From Verrucomicrobiia bacterium (GTDB taxonomy: Bacteria; Verrucomicrobiota; Verrucomicrobiia; Limisphaerales; JADLHS01): 64,000 nt of DNA. The translations under genes and the position numbers were made by a program. Within the stretch, counting starts at the first letter, position 1. The number at the start of each line of letters is the position of its first letter. Positions 55,651 to 64,000 of the stretch are shown piece by piece. The stretch lies in the NCBI GenBank assembly GCA_011525685.1, contig WYBW01000071.1, positions 1 through 64,000 of the forward strand, read 5' to 3'. Under the pieces are notes generated by a model that did no database searches, had not been told where the DNA came from, and saw only the letters and a program-made list of their open reading frames with translations.

Positions 55651-58338
55651 ATGCCAGACGAAACCGAAAACAATCAGCCGCCGCAGGAACAACCGCCATC
55701 CCAACCGGGGGGGCTGTACTCCCAGGGCGAGAAGATCCAGAAGATCAACGTCGCCGAGGAGATCAAGAACTCGTTCCTCGATTACTCGATGTCGGTGATC
55801 ATTTCGCGCGCGTTGCCCGATGTGCGCGACGGGCTGAAGCCGTCCCAGCGCCGCATCCTTTACGCGATGGAGAACCTGTCGCTGTTTCCGGGACGCAAGC
55901 ACATCAAGTGCGCGAAGATCTGCGGCGACACCTCCGGCAACTACCATCCGCACGGCGAGGCCGTGATTTATCCGACGCTGGTCCACATGGCGCAGCCGTG
56001 GGCGATGCGCGAGCGGCTTGTGGATGGCAAGGGCAACTTCGGGTCGGTGGAAAACGACCCGCCGGCGGCGATGCGTTACACCGAGGCGCGACTGACGCAC
56101 CTCGGCGCGGCGCTGATGACGGACATGGACAAGGACACGGTGGATTTCGTCCCCAACTACGACGAGCGTCTCACCGAGCCGACGGTTTTTCCCGCCGCAT
56201 TCCCGAACCTGCTGGTCAACGGCGGCACGGGCATCGCCGTCGGCATGGCGACAAATATGCCACCGCACAATTTGGGCGAGGTGATTGACGGCATCTGCGC
56301 GCAGATTGACCAGCCGGGCATCACGATCCCGGAGTTGATGAAGTTCATCAAAGGGCCGGATTTTCCCACCGGGGGCATTATCTGCGGGGTGGAGGGCATC
56401 AAGAATTACTTCACCACCGGCAAGGGCAGTGTGAAGCTACGCGGCCGCGTTGGGATCGAGGAACTCAAGGGCAACCGGGAGCAACTGGTCATCACAGAAA
56501 TTCCGTTCAACGTCAACCGCGCCGGATTGGAGGAGCAGATTGCCGCGCTGGTCAACGACAAGGTCATCACGGAAATCTCCGCGATGCGCAACGAGTCGGA
56601 TGAACACTGCCGGCTCGTCATCGAGTTGAAGCGCGAGGCCGTGCCGAAGGTCGTCATTGCGAACCTGTTCAAGCACACCCAGCTCGAGGTGTCGTTCAGC
56701 GTCAATTCGCTGGCGATTGATCGCGGGCGGCCCAAGACGCTCAACCTCAAGGAAATCATCCAGTGCTACATCGAGCACCGGCGGGAGGTGGTGCTGCGGC
56801 GCACCCGCTTCGAGTTGAAGAAGGCGGAGGAACGCGCCGAACTGCTCGAGGGTTACATCATCGCGCTGTCCAATCTGGACGAGTTTATCGCCATCATCCG
56901 CGGTTCGAAGAACCGCGAGGAGGCCAAGGTGAAACTGCTCGCCTTCGAGTGGTCGCGGGCACAGGTGGAGCATTGGCGGATCTTGATTCGCAGTGAGGCC
57001 CGGCTGCAAAGTGGCCGCTACGCGCTCACGGAGCGGCAGGTGGATGCGATCCTCGAACTGCAACTTTACCGGCTGACCGGCTTGGAAATTGACAAGGTGG
57101 ACGCCGAATACAAGGCGCTGCTGGAAACCATCAAGGACCTGCTCGACATCCTCGCGAAGGAATCGCGCGTGATGGGCATCATCAAGGCTGAGTTGCAGGC
57201 CATCAAGGAAAGGCACGCCACGCCGCGCAAGACCGAGATCGTGCCGGACGAGGGCGAGATTGCCATCGAAGACCTGATCGCGAACGAAGGGGTCATCATC
57301 ACACTGACGCACAACGGCCTCATCAAGCGCACCAACGTCAGCCAGTATCGCGCGCAGCGGCGCGGCGGGAAGGGCGTCATCGGGATGACCACGCGCGAGG
57401 GGGAGACGGCCGAGGACAAGGATTTCGTGGAGCATCTATTCACGGCCAGCACGCACGATTACTTGATGTTCTTTACGAACACCGGTCGCGTTTATGTCGA
57501 GCGGGTGCATGAAATCCCCGACATGGGCCGCGCGGCGAAAGGCCGGAGCATCGCGAACCTGTTGGAACTGAAGGAGGGCGAGAAGGTTGCCGCCATGATC
57601 CGGGTGTTGTCCAAGACTAACGAAGCCCGGGAGGACGTCACGTGGGAGCAGCCGGGCGAACTCTTCTTCGCCACCCAACAGGGCACTGTGAAAAAGACCG
57701 CGCTCCACGAATTCGCCAATGTCCGCAAGGGGGGCATTATCGCCATCACCATTGACCAGGGCGACACGCTCATTGACGTGAAGCAAACCCGTGGCAGCAC
57801 GAAGGAGGGCGATGAGGGCGACGACGTGGTGCTGATCACCCGCGGCGGCATGAGCATCCGATTCAGCGAATCCGACGTGCGGTCCATGGGCCGGGCGGCG
57901 GCGGGGGTGAAAGGGATTACGCTGGAAAAGGGCGATGCCGTGGTGGCGCTGGCCGTGGTGGTGCCGGACGCGGCGTTGCTGGTGGCGGGCGAAAACGGCG
58001 TCGGCAAGCGCACCTCCTTTGACGAGTACCTGGTGCAGGGCGAGTCGGGCACCCGCAAACAGTCCCGCGGTGGCAAGGGCCGCATCACGATGAAGGTTGG
58101 CGAGAAAACCGGGGGCGTGATCGGCGCGCTTCCCGTCCGCGACACGGATGAGATCATGCTCATCACCGTTGGGGGGCAGATGGTCCGCACCTTTGTGAAA
58201 GACATCCGCGAGGCGGGGCGCAACACCATGGGGGTCAAGCTCGTGAATTTGGACGAGGGCGACAAGCTTCAAGCCATTGCCCCGGTTATCAGCGAATCGC
58301 AGGAAGACGCCGCGACTGACGTTGGGCCAGCCGCCTGA
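55651..58338 (+). CDS. gyrA: DNA gyrase subunit A
   Basis: Encodes 895 residues. The breakage-reunion domain has SRALPDVRDGLKPSQRRILYAM and the catalytic Tyr143 in AAMRYTEARLTHLG. The C-terminal beta-pinwheel carries a GyrA box QRRGGKG near residue 569, which marks gyrase rather than topoisomerase IV. The N-terminal 35 residues are Gln/Pro rich. With GyrB it introduces negative supercoils. An acidic tail (SQEDAATDVG) resembles that of other GyrA proteins. Confidence 0.97.
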   Translation: MPDETENNQPPQEQPPSQPGGLYSQGEKIQKINVAEEIKNSFLDYSMSVIISRALPDVRDGLKPSQRRILYAMENLSLFPGRKHIKCAKICGDTSGNYHPHGEAVIYPTLVHMAQPWAMRERLVDGKGNFGSVENDPPAAMRYTEARLTHLGAALMTDMDKDTVDFVPNYDERLTEPTVFPAAFPNLLVNGGTGIAVGMATNMPPHNLGEVIDGICAQIDQPGITIPELMKFIKGPDFPTGGIICGVEGIKNYFTTGKGSVKLRGRVGIEELKGNREQLVITEIPFNVNRAGLEEQIAALVNDKVITEISAMRNESDEHCRLVIELKREAVPKVVIANLFKHTQLEVSFSVNSLAIDRGRPKTLNLKEIIQCYIEHRREVVLRRTRFELKKAEERAELLEGYIIALSNLDEFIAIIRGSKNREEAKVKLLAFEWSRAQVEHWRILIRSEARLQSGRYALTERQVDAILELQLYRLTGLEIDKVDAEYKALLETIKDLLDILAKESRVMGIIKAELQAIKERHATPRKTEIVPDEGEIAIEDLIANEGVIITLTHNGLIKRTNVSQYRAQRRGGKGVIGMTTREGETAEDKDFVEHLFTASTHDYLMFFTNTGRVYVERVHEIPDMGRAAKGRSIANLLELKEGEKVAAMIRVLSKTNEAREDVTWEQPGELFFATQQGTVKKTALHEFANVRKGGIIAITIDQGDTLIDVKQTRGSTKEGDEGDDVVLITRGGMSIRFSESDVRSMGRAAAGVKGITLEKGDAVVALAVVVPDAALLVAGENGVGKRTSFDEYLVQGESGTRKQSRGGKGRITMKVGEKTGGVIGALPVRDTDEIMLITVGGQMVRTFVKDIREAGRNTMGVKLVNLDEGDKLQAIAPVISESQEDAATDVGPAA

Positions 58339-58392
58339 CGCGCGGTCATTCAATGGAGACACTGCTCGCCCCTCGGCGGCACGGAATTACGC

Positions 58393-58959
58393 TTACGGGC
58401 GCAACTCGATCCGTGGTGGTGGCGAGTGATGGAGGATTCCATCCAGCACTGACGTCATCTGTGTGGCGCGCTGCGTCGCCGATTCGCAGGAATCGGGCAG
58501 CGACCGGTTGATGACCGGAGGAAAGCTCGTGAGGTAATCCATTCCGGCACGGTGCGCAGCCTCGCGCAGAAAGAGTTTCTTGTGATGCGCGGCGAGGCTC
58601 GAAGTCCCGGTCGCGGCGATGAGGTCAATCAACGCGCCTTCACGACCCTCGCGCTGCGTGGTCCACGCATCAAACCACCGTTTGACCTCGGGTGAAATGT
58701 CCCCGTCAGGCACGACGCACACCACGACGAAATCCGCATTGCGGGAGTTGTCGGCGGCGGTGGCGGCCATGCCGGCGTCTTCGAGAAAATCCGTGCGCCA
58801 CCAGTGAAACTTCAGTTCGACCTCCGACCAGAAGCGTCTGGCCAGAAGATCGCACACTTCCATCGCCCGCTGGCGCGTGGCCGTGTCGTCATACAGCACC
58901 ACCACGAACCAGGTCTCCTTGCTCTCATCGCCTTCGAGAGTTGGTTTGGTTGCATTCAT
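58393..58959 (-). CDS. Conserved-looking protein of unknown function
   Basis: Encodes 188 residues from MNATKPTLEGDES; longer starts exist up to 59475 but overlap pdxH without support. An alpha/beta order is visible: WFVVVLYDDTATRQRAMEVC, then VELKFHWWRTDFL, NADFVVVCVVPDGDISPEVK, and ALIDLIAATGTSSLAAHHKK. A strand-helix-strand arrangement with a central acidic site suggests a Rossmann-like or TIR-like fold, but no signature is found. Tail Pro-rich. Expressed toward gyrA, convergent. Confidence 0.65.
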   Translation of the reverse strand: MNATKPTLEGDESKETWFVVVLYDDTATRQRAMEVCDLLARRFWSEVELKFHWWRTDFLEDAGMAATAADNSRNADFVVVCVVPDGDISPEVKRWFDAWTTQREGREGALIDLIAATGTSSLAAHHKKLFLREAAHRAGMDYLTSFPPVINRSLPDSCESATQRATQMTSVLDGILHHSPPPRIELRP

Positions 58960-59126
58960 GGTTCCGTGTGCGGCGGCCGGGAGTTCGCGGAATTGCAGAC
59001 TCGACGGCCTGCTGGTCACAAAATCACCTTCCACCCGCGATGCGTTAAAGCAAGACCTTTTTTGTGGAATTATTTGGCCTGCCCTCCGCGGGTGGACCCA
59101 GGATGGATGGCGAAGACGGACGAAAC

Positions 59127-59828
59127 TTACGGCGACAACCGTTCGATTACCCAGGAATGGTCGGCTTGTCGCGTGTAGCGAAAACGATCGTGCAGGCGAC
59201 TGGGCCGGCCCTGCCAGAACTCGATGCGCTCGGGCGACAACACGTAACCGCCCCAATTCGGCGGACAAGGCACGTCGTCGCCGGGAAAGCGCGACTCCAT
59301 TTCGCGCCAGCGGAGCTCGAGGGTTTCCCGATCTCGCACCACCGAGCTTTGATTCGAGGCCCACGCTGCCAGGCGGCTGCCTTTCGGTCGGCTTCGGAAA
59401 TAGGCTTCCGATTCGGCGGCGGGAAGCTTGGTCACCCGGCCCGCGACGCAGACCTGTCGCTCCAATTCCGGCCAATAGAACACCAGCGCCGCATTCGGAT
59501 TATCGGCCAGTTCCTGTCCTTTGCGGCTGTCGTAATTGGTGAAAAAAATGAAGCCGCGATCATCCACGCCCTTGAGCAACACGGTGCGCGCGGAAGGCCG
59601 GCCATCCTTGGTGGTCGTGGCCAGCACCATGGCATTGACATCGGCGGGTGCGTGGCCAAGGACCGCGTGCCAGAGCTTGAACAAGGCGATCCCGATTTTA
59701 CGCCAGCGGCCGCCGTGTGCCGTGGCGGAGGCCTGGCCGAACCAGTTTTCAAATTGCTTGAATGGGTTCGCGTCCAGCTCCTGCCGGTTGAGTCCGCCAA
59801 GGCTGTATTCGCGCCTGAGGTCTGCCAT
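59127..59828 (-). CDS. pdxH: Pyridoxamine 5'-phosphate oxidase
   Basis: Encodes 233 residues from MADLRREYSLGGL (an ATG 6 nt upstream is possible). FMN-binding split barrel: NAMVLATTTKDGRPSARTVLLKG, FIFFTNYDSRKGQELADNP, ALVFYWPELERQVCVAGRV and, near the end, the PNWGGYVLSPERIEFWQGR signature. It oxidises pyridoxamine/pyridoxine phosphate to pyridoxal phosphate, supplying cofactor for enzymes such as GcvP. Divergent from the 59975 gene. Confidence 0.95.
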   Translation of the reverse strand: MADLRREYSLGGLNRQELDANPFKQFENWFGQASATAHGGRWRKIGIALFKLWHAVLGHAPADVNAMVLATTTKDGRPSARTVLLKGVDDRGFIFFTNYDSRKGQELADNPNAALVFYWPELERQVCVAGRVTKLPAAESEAYFRSRPKGSRLAAWASNQSSVVRDRETLELRWREMESRFPGDDVPCPPNWGGYVLSPERIEFWQGRPSRLHDRFRYTRQADHSWVIERLSP

Positions 59829-59974
59829 CGCCATAAGCTGGCGCAGGTTACAACGAGTTCGCCGCTGCTGTCCACGTCAAGGAACGCTGCAAACCTTCGG
59901 CACCATGAACTTTCCGCTTCCCATCGCCGGCCCAAGCCGCATAGTGGACCACGTAATCCCGAAGCATTGTTGCC

Positions 59975-62269
59975 ATGAAACCTCTGCCCTCTCGCATTGT
60001 GTGCCGGTGCTGCGTTTTGTTTTCCATCCTGGTGTGCGCATCATCAGTAATCACCCGCTCGACCGGTGCGACCGGGGAAATGTCGGTCGTCGCCGGCGTC
60101 GAAGCCCAGCCGCTGGGCGCGCAAGTCCGGCGAGTCATGGAGGCCATGGAGCTCTCCGGTGACCCCTTCCCGGAGGTGATTCGCAATGCTCTGGCGGACG
60201 CGATGGCTCAAGGCGATTCCCAACACGCCAGTGCGGCACTCCAGAAAATCCTTGATCCACTTTGCCTGTTCGTCATTCAGATCAATCCCGAGTCCCGCGT
60301 CAAAGCCGCCCGTGGACCGGTCACCGCGCAACTCGTCGAGCAAGGCTGGCGGCAATTTCTCGTCAAGGTGGTGAATGAAGCCGGCGTGACGGCCGCGTTG
60401 CGCGTGCAGAGTCCGAACGCGCGACGGTTGCACGGCTCACCCGCGGAAGACCTGGCCAATCGCTGGCTCGAACTGGCGTCCTTCGATTCCCAGCCCTTGC
60501 AACCCAGGCTCAGCGGTCTGAAGGTGGAGTATCGCATCGTGCAGCTTTACAGTCGGGACGCGGGCAAACGTGAGGCAAAGTTCACCTTTGATGTAGGGCA
60601 GGGGACTCAGGACCTGGGCTTCCGCAGTGAAGTGGATTTGTTGTTCGACTGTTTGCCCGCGCAGGTGGTGACATTGCGCGTGCGTGACGAAAACGGCCAG
60701 GCCGCCATGGGCTGTTTTGTGATTCGCGACCCGCAGGGCCGCGTTTATCCCTCGCAGGCCAAACGGCTCGCGCCGGACTTCTCGTTTCATCCCCAAGTCT
60801 ATCGCGCCGACGGGGAACATGTGCGCCTGCCGGATGGCGATTACTCCATCGAGTTTTCCCGGGGACCGGAATCGCTGGTGCAGACGCAAAGAGTGAGCGT
60901 TCACGGCAAGCCGCTGACCCTTTCGTTCTCCGTCAAACGCTGGATTGATCCCAGTCGGTTTGGTTATTGGTCCGGCGATCATCACATCCACGCCGCCGGA
61001 TGCGCGCATTACACCAAGCCGAGCGAAGGCGTGCATCCACCGGACATGATGCGCCACATTCTGGGTGAGGATTTGAAAGTCGGGTGCAACCTGACGTGGG
61101 GACCGTGTTTCGATTACCAGAAACAGTTTTTCTGCGGTGATCTGGACAAAGTGTCCGAGCATCCCTACCTCTTGCGCTACGATATTGAAGTGTCGGGGTT
61201 TGGCTCTCACCAGTCCGGTCATCTATGCCTTCTGCGCCTCAAGGAACAAATCTATCCCGGCGGCGATTCGATGCATCACTGGCCGACGCTCGGGTTGAAC
61301 ACGCTGCGTTGGTCGCGGAGACAGGGCGCGATTGGCGGTCCAGCCCACTCCGGCTGGGGACTCAAGGTGGACACCGAGGAACTGCCCAATTACATCATTC
61401 CGCCCTTCGACGGCATCGGCGCGAACGAGTACATCGTGGATGTGACCCACAAGATTCCCGGCCCGGACGGGCAGCTTGTGCCCGCGGTGGATTTCATCTC
61501 CACCGTGGACACGCCTTACGTCTGGGAGTTGAACATCTGGTATCATACGTTGAACGCCGGCTTCCGCACGCGCATCAGTGGCGAAACCGATTTTCCCTGC
61601 ATCTACGGCGAACGCGTCGGTCTTGGGCGCAGCTACGTGAAGCTGGACGGCAGGCTCGACTTTGATGAATGGTGCGAGGGCATCCGGCTTGGGCGCAACT
61701 ACGTGGGCGATGGCCGCAGTCATCTGATCAACTTCAAGCTCAACGACACCCTGCTCGGTGAAAACGGCAGCGAGCTTCGCCTGGACCAGCCGGGGCCAGT
61801 CCGGGTTTCCGTGAATGCCGCCGCATTGCTGGATGCGACACCAAACAGGCTGATCAAGCGCCGGCCCTATGACGAGAAGCCCTACTGGCACATTGAGCGG
61901 GCGCGCATCGGCGACTCTCCCGAGGTGCCGGTGGAGGTTTTGGTCAATGGCCATCCCGTGGCGCGCAAGGCTCTCGTCGGTGATGGTGTGCTGCGCGACC
62001 TGACTTTCGACGTGAAGATTGAGCGCAGTAGTTGGGTGGCTTTGCGCATCCTGCCCTCGTCGCACACCAATCCCATCTGGGTAACGGTCGGTGACCGGCC
62101 TTATGCTGTGAGTCGCCGCAGTGTGGAGTGGTGTCTGAAAGGCGTGGATCAGTGCTGGTCTCAGAAGAAGGGCTTCATCAAACCGGACGAGCTGAGGGAC
62201 GCCGAAGATGCCTATGAACACGCCCGGCAGACCTATCGCAAACTGCTTGCGGCGGCGGAAGCGCCGTGA
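59975..62269 (+). CDS. Exported CehA/McbA-like metallohydrolase (PHP-type)
   Basis: Encodes 764 residues. A signal region (CRCCVLFSILVCASSVITRS) is followed by about 290 residues of beta-rich N-terminal domain and then a PHP-like domain opening with GYWSGDHHIHAAGCAHY. Later metal-ligand candidates are IGGPAHSGWGL and SGETDFPCIYGERVGLGRSYV. Members of this group act on phosphoester or carbamate bonds in other bacteria, but the substrate here is unknown. The last 160 residues form a beta-sandwich. Monocistronic. Confidence 0.75.
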   Translation: MKPLPSRIVCRCCVLFSILVCASSVITRSTGATGEMSVVAGVEAQPLGAQVRRVMEAMELSGDPFPEVIRNALADAMAQGDSQHASAALQKILDPLCLFVIQINPESRVKAARGPVTAQLVEQGWRQFLVKVVNEAGVTAALRVQSPNARRLHGSPAEDLANRWLELASFDSQPLQPRLSGLKVEYRIVQLYSRDAGKREAKFTFDVGQGTQDLGFRSEVDLLFDCLPAQVVTLRVRDENGQAAMGCFVIRDPQGRVYPSQAKRLAPDFSFHPQVYRADGEHVRLPDGDYSIEFSRGPESLVQTQRVSVHGKPLTLSFSVKRWIDPSRFGYWSGDHHIHAAGCAHYTKPSEGVHPPDMMRHILGEDLKVGCNLTWGPCFDYQKQFFCGDLDKVSEHPYLLRYDIEVSGFGSHQSGHLCLLRLKEQIYPGGDSMHHWPTLGLNTLRWSRRQGAIGGPAHSGWGLKVDTEELPNYIIPPFDGIGANEYIVDVTHKIPGPDGQLVPAVDFISTVDTPYVWELNIWYHTLNAGFRTRISGETDFPCIYGERVGLGRSYVKLDGRLDFDEWCEGIRLGRNYVGDGRSHLINFKLNDTLLGENGSELRLDQPGPVRVSVNAAALLDATPNRLIKRRPYDEKPYWHIERARIGDSPEVPVEVLVNGHPVARKALVGDGVLRDLTFDVKIERSSWVALRILPSSHTNPIWVTVGDRPYAVSRRSVEWCLKGVDQCWSQKKGFIKPDELRDAEDAYEHARQTYRKLLAAAEAP

Positions 62270-62397
62270 GTGCTTCTCCATGGCTGTCGAGGGGACTGCT
62301 TCGCACGCCGCTCCGGCAATGGCCTTCGTCCCACCGGCTGACCCAAGTGGTCGCGATTGGACTTTGACTTTGGGTGACGGTCTTTAGACTGCCGGAA

Positions 62398-63084
62398 ATG
62401 AACTGCGCCATCATCGTCGCCGCCGGCCGGAGCACGCGAATGGGGGCGGATCGCGACAAATTGTTTCTTGAAGTTGCGGGCCAGCCCCTTGTCGCCCACA
62501 CATGGCGGCGGTTCGATCGTGCCGGGTGTATTGACGAAATCGTGCTTGTGGTCCGCGAAGACAAACAGGCGACCCTCGCCCAGCTCGCCGGGAGGTTTGG
62601 GTTTGAGAAGCGTCATCGTTATGTGATTGGCGGCGCGGAACGACAGGACTCCGTCTGGAACGGACTCGCGGCGCTTTCGGGCGAGGTGGAGATTGTGGCG
62701 ATTCAAGATGCGGCGCGGCCCTGCACCAGCGAACGCCTGATCGCCGCCACCATTGCAGCCGCCCGCGAAACCGGTGCGGCAGTCGCGGCCCAGCCGGTCA
62801 CCGACACCATCAAGGAATCGGCCGATGGCCTCACGGTTCTGCGGACGGTGGATCGCTCGCGGCTTTGGTCGGTTCAGACGCCGCAGACTTTCCGGGTTGA
62901 GGTCATTCGCCGGGCGCTACAAGAGGTTCGCCGGCGCGGGCTGACGGTGACGGATGACACCGCGGCGTGCGAATTGATCGAACAACCCGTCCGGCTGGTG
63001 GTTGGGGACGAGCCAAATCCGAAAGTCACCCGACCTGGAGACATCCCTTACATTGAATCGCTTCTCAAATTCACCGGGACCTGA
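62398..63084 (+). CDS. ispD: 2-C-methyl-D-erythritol 4-phosphate cytidylyltransferase
   Basis: Encodes 228 residues from MNCAIIVAAGRSTRM. CTP-binding AAGRSTRMGADRDKLFLEV, then VIGGAERQDSVWNGLAAL, VAIQDAARPCTSERLI, and QTPQTFRVEVIRRAL with TVTDDTAACELI. Third step of the non-mevalonate isoprenoid pathway. ispF is not adjacent in the window. The next feature is the convergent tRNA. Confidence 0.96.
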   Translation: MNCAIIVAAGRSTRMGADRDKLFLEVAGQPLVAHTWRRFDRAGCIDEIVLVVREDKQATLAQLAGRFGFEKRHRYVIGGAERQDSVWNGLAALSGEVEIVAIQDAARPCTSERLIAATIAAARETGAAVAAQPVTDTIKESADGLTVLRTVDRSRLWSVQTPQTFRVEVIRRALQEVRRRGLTVTDDTAACELIEQPVRLVVGDEPNPKVTRPGDIPYIESLLKFTGT

Positions 63085-63197
63085 ACCGCGCTCTGGTTGG
63101 CAGGTCTTGCGGGCCGAAAGCGCGGTGTGATAGGAGGTGATTCAGCTTTCGACACAGTGACTGCCCGGGAAGTATGGCGGCGCACTGGGAAGAGGAA

Positions 63198-63273
63198 TGG
63201 TGGAGCCGAGGGGATTCGAACCCCTGACCTTCTCATTGCGAACGAGACGCTCTACCAACTGAGCTACGACCCC
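63198..63273 (-). tRNA. tRNA-Ala (anticodon CGC)
   Basis: A full cloverleaf on the minus strand: acceptor GGGGTCG / CGGCTCC including the G3:U70 pair that marks tRNA-Ala, D arm GCTCAGTTGGTAGAGC, anticodon loop TTCGCAA (CGC, reads GCG), T arm GGGGTTCGAATCCCC, discriminator A and an encoded CCA (63198-63200). 76 nt in all. Confidence 0.95.
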
Positions 63274-63361
63274 ATCCACGCGGACAGCGGTAGTGTTGGC
63301 ATAGAACGCCGTGTGACGCAACTCCGAACCTCGGCGGGCAATGTGCGGCAGTCCCTCCCTC

Positions 63362-64000
63362 TCATTCCGATTCCACTGGCTTGCCCGACGCGCTTGCAGC
63401 CTGGCGCAATCGCCGCCAATGTTCAATGCGCTCCTTGATCTTCTTCTCCACGCCTTGCTCGGTGGGTTCATAGTAACGCTTTTCTGCGCCCAAATAGTCT
63501 TGCCCGACAAAATGGCCGGGAAACTCGTGGGCGTACTTGTAGCCTTCCCCGTGGCCAAGCCGTTTCGCGCCCTGGTAGTGAGCATCGCGCAGGTGCTCCG
63601 GCACGGGCAGAGTGCGGCCCGATTTGACATCGTCCAAGGCCGCGTCAATCGCCATGATGGTGCTGTTGCTCTTGTTCGCGGTGGCGATGTAGATCGTCGC
63701 CTCGGCAATGGGAATGCGCGCCTCCGGCCAACCAATGAACTCCGCAGCTTGAAAAGCTGCGTTTGCCAGCACCAGCGCCATGGGATCGGCCAGACCCACG
63801 TCCTCCGCCGCGTGAATCACGATGCGCCGGGCGATGAAGCGCGGGTCCTCACCGGCGTGAATCATCTTGGCCAGCCAGTAAAGCGCCGCATCAGGATCGC
63901 TGCCGCGCATCGCCTTGATGAAGGCCGAAATCGTGTCGTAATGCGCGTCCCCGTCGCCGTCATAGACCACGGCCTTCTTCTGGATGCTCTGCTCGGCGGC
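63362..64000 (-). CDS. rarA: Replication-associated recombination protein A, 3' part
   Basis: The C-terminal 212 codons of a RarA/MgsA-type AAA clamp-loader-like ATPase; the ATPase half is beyond the window edge and the frame is open to 64000. Visible features are [54 protein letters not shown], and the conserved end [19 protein letters not shown] with RYYEPTEQG. Acts at stalled forks. The first residues I read ([12 protein letters not shown]) precede the internal Met. Confidence 0.93.
   Translation of the reverse strand, partial: AAEQSIQKKAVVYDGDGDAHYDTISAFIKAMRGSDPDAALYWLAKMIHAGEDPRFIARRIVIHAAEDVGLADPMALVLANAAFQAAEFIGWPEARIPIAEATIYIATANKSNSTIMAIDAALDDVKSGRTLPVPEHLRDAHYQGAKRLGHGEGYKYAHEFPGHFVGQDYLGAEKRYYEPTEQGVEKKIKERIEHWRRLRQAASASGKPVESE

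Noticed and set aside
58960-59475. N-terminal extension of the 58393 protein
   Set aside because: The extra 172 codons run antisense through the spacer and the pdxH 3' end, and look like shadow coding.

Overview
This is a GC-rich bacterial chromosome segment, most likely from the Verrucomicrobiota (Limisphaerales/Pedosphaerales type). That placement is inference, not a phylogeny. It rests on three stand-alone prepilin-like proteins with an FTLIELL-type N-terminus and a DGH motif, Tat-exported Gfo/Idh, glycoside hydrolase and sugar isomerase proteins, paired sulfatases, HEAT-repeat proteins and a chromosomal integron integrase. High GC creates many long antisense open frames, which I ignored.

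Layout. 1-1121: an integron integrase gene broken by a small four-helix-bundle (S23/IVP-like) cassette. 1122-1865: repeat-rich spacer. 1866-10574: leuD, an exported HEAT protein, a Gfo/Idh oxidoreductase, a GH20 protein, a CBM-like protein and a phosphohexomutase. 10603-16759: rpe, ferritin, ftsH-tilS, an exported glutathione peroxidase and a cupin. 16893-21030: prepilin-like protein, small protein, DUF4388 response regulator and a HEAT protein. 21495-29308: a myo-inositol catabolic operon, iolJ-iolB-[four-helix cassette]-iolC-iolD-iolE-iolG, with a repeat in nearly every junction. 29332-32695 (minus): holB, an O-antigen-ligase-type protein and a PAP2 enzyme. 33297-35375: histone H1-like protein, response regulator and PhoU. 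35515-43627: two sulfatases, a lyase-like protein, a GH5 protein, a sugar isomerase and an SLC13-type anion permease, plausibly for sulfated glycan use. 43805-51: prepilin-like proteins, a 2-hydroxyacid dehydrogenase, gcvP with an in-frame palindromic element, and an ABC exporter. 52288-58338: gyrB, a Phd/PIN toxin-antitoxin pair and gyrA. 58393-64000: an unassigned protein, pdxH, a CehA/McbA-like metallohydrolase, ispD, tRNA-Ala(CGC) and the 3' part of rarA.

The most interesting signal is a set of degenerate tandem repeats with a strict 7-nt period. Two copies of a four-helix-bundle gene are each bracketed by such arms in inverted orientation (64-506 and 23492-23971). One cassette interrupts the integron integrase and the other sits between iolB and iolC. 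Solo heptad arrays occur after the integrase, inside the phosphohexomutase gene in frame, and beside a 151-bp element with 33-nt terminal inverted repeats that is translated in frame within gcvP. This resembles the known 23S rRNA intervening sequences (an S23 gene between inverted repeats), but in protein-coding loci.
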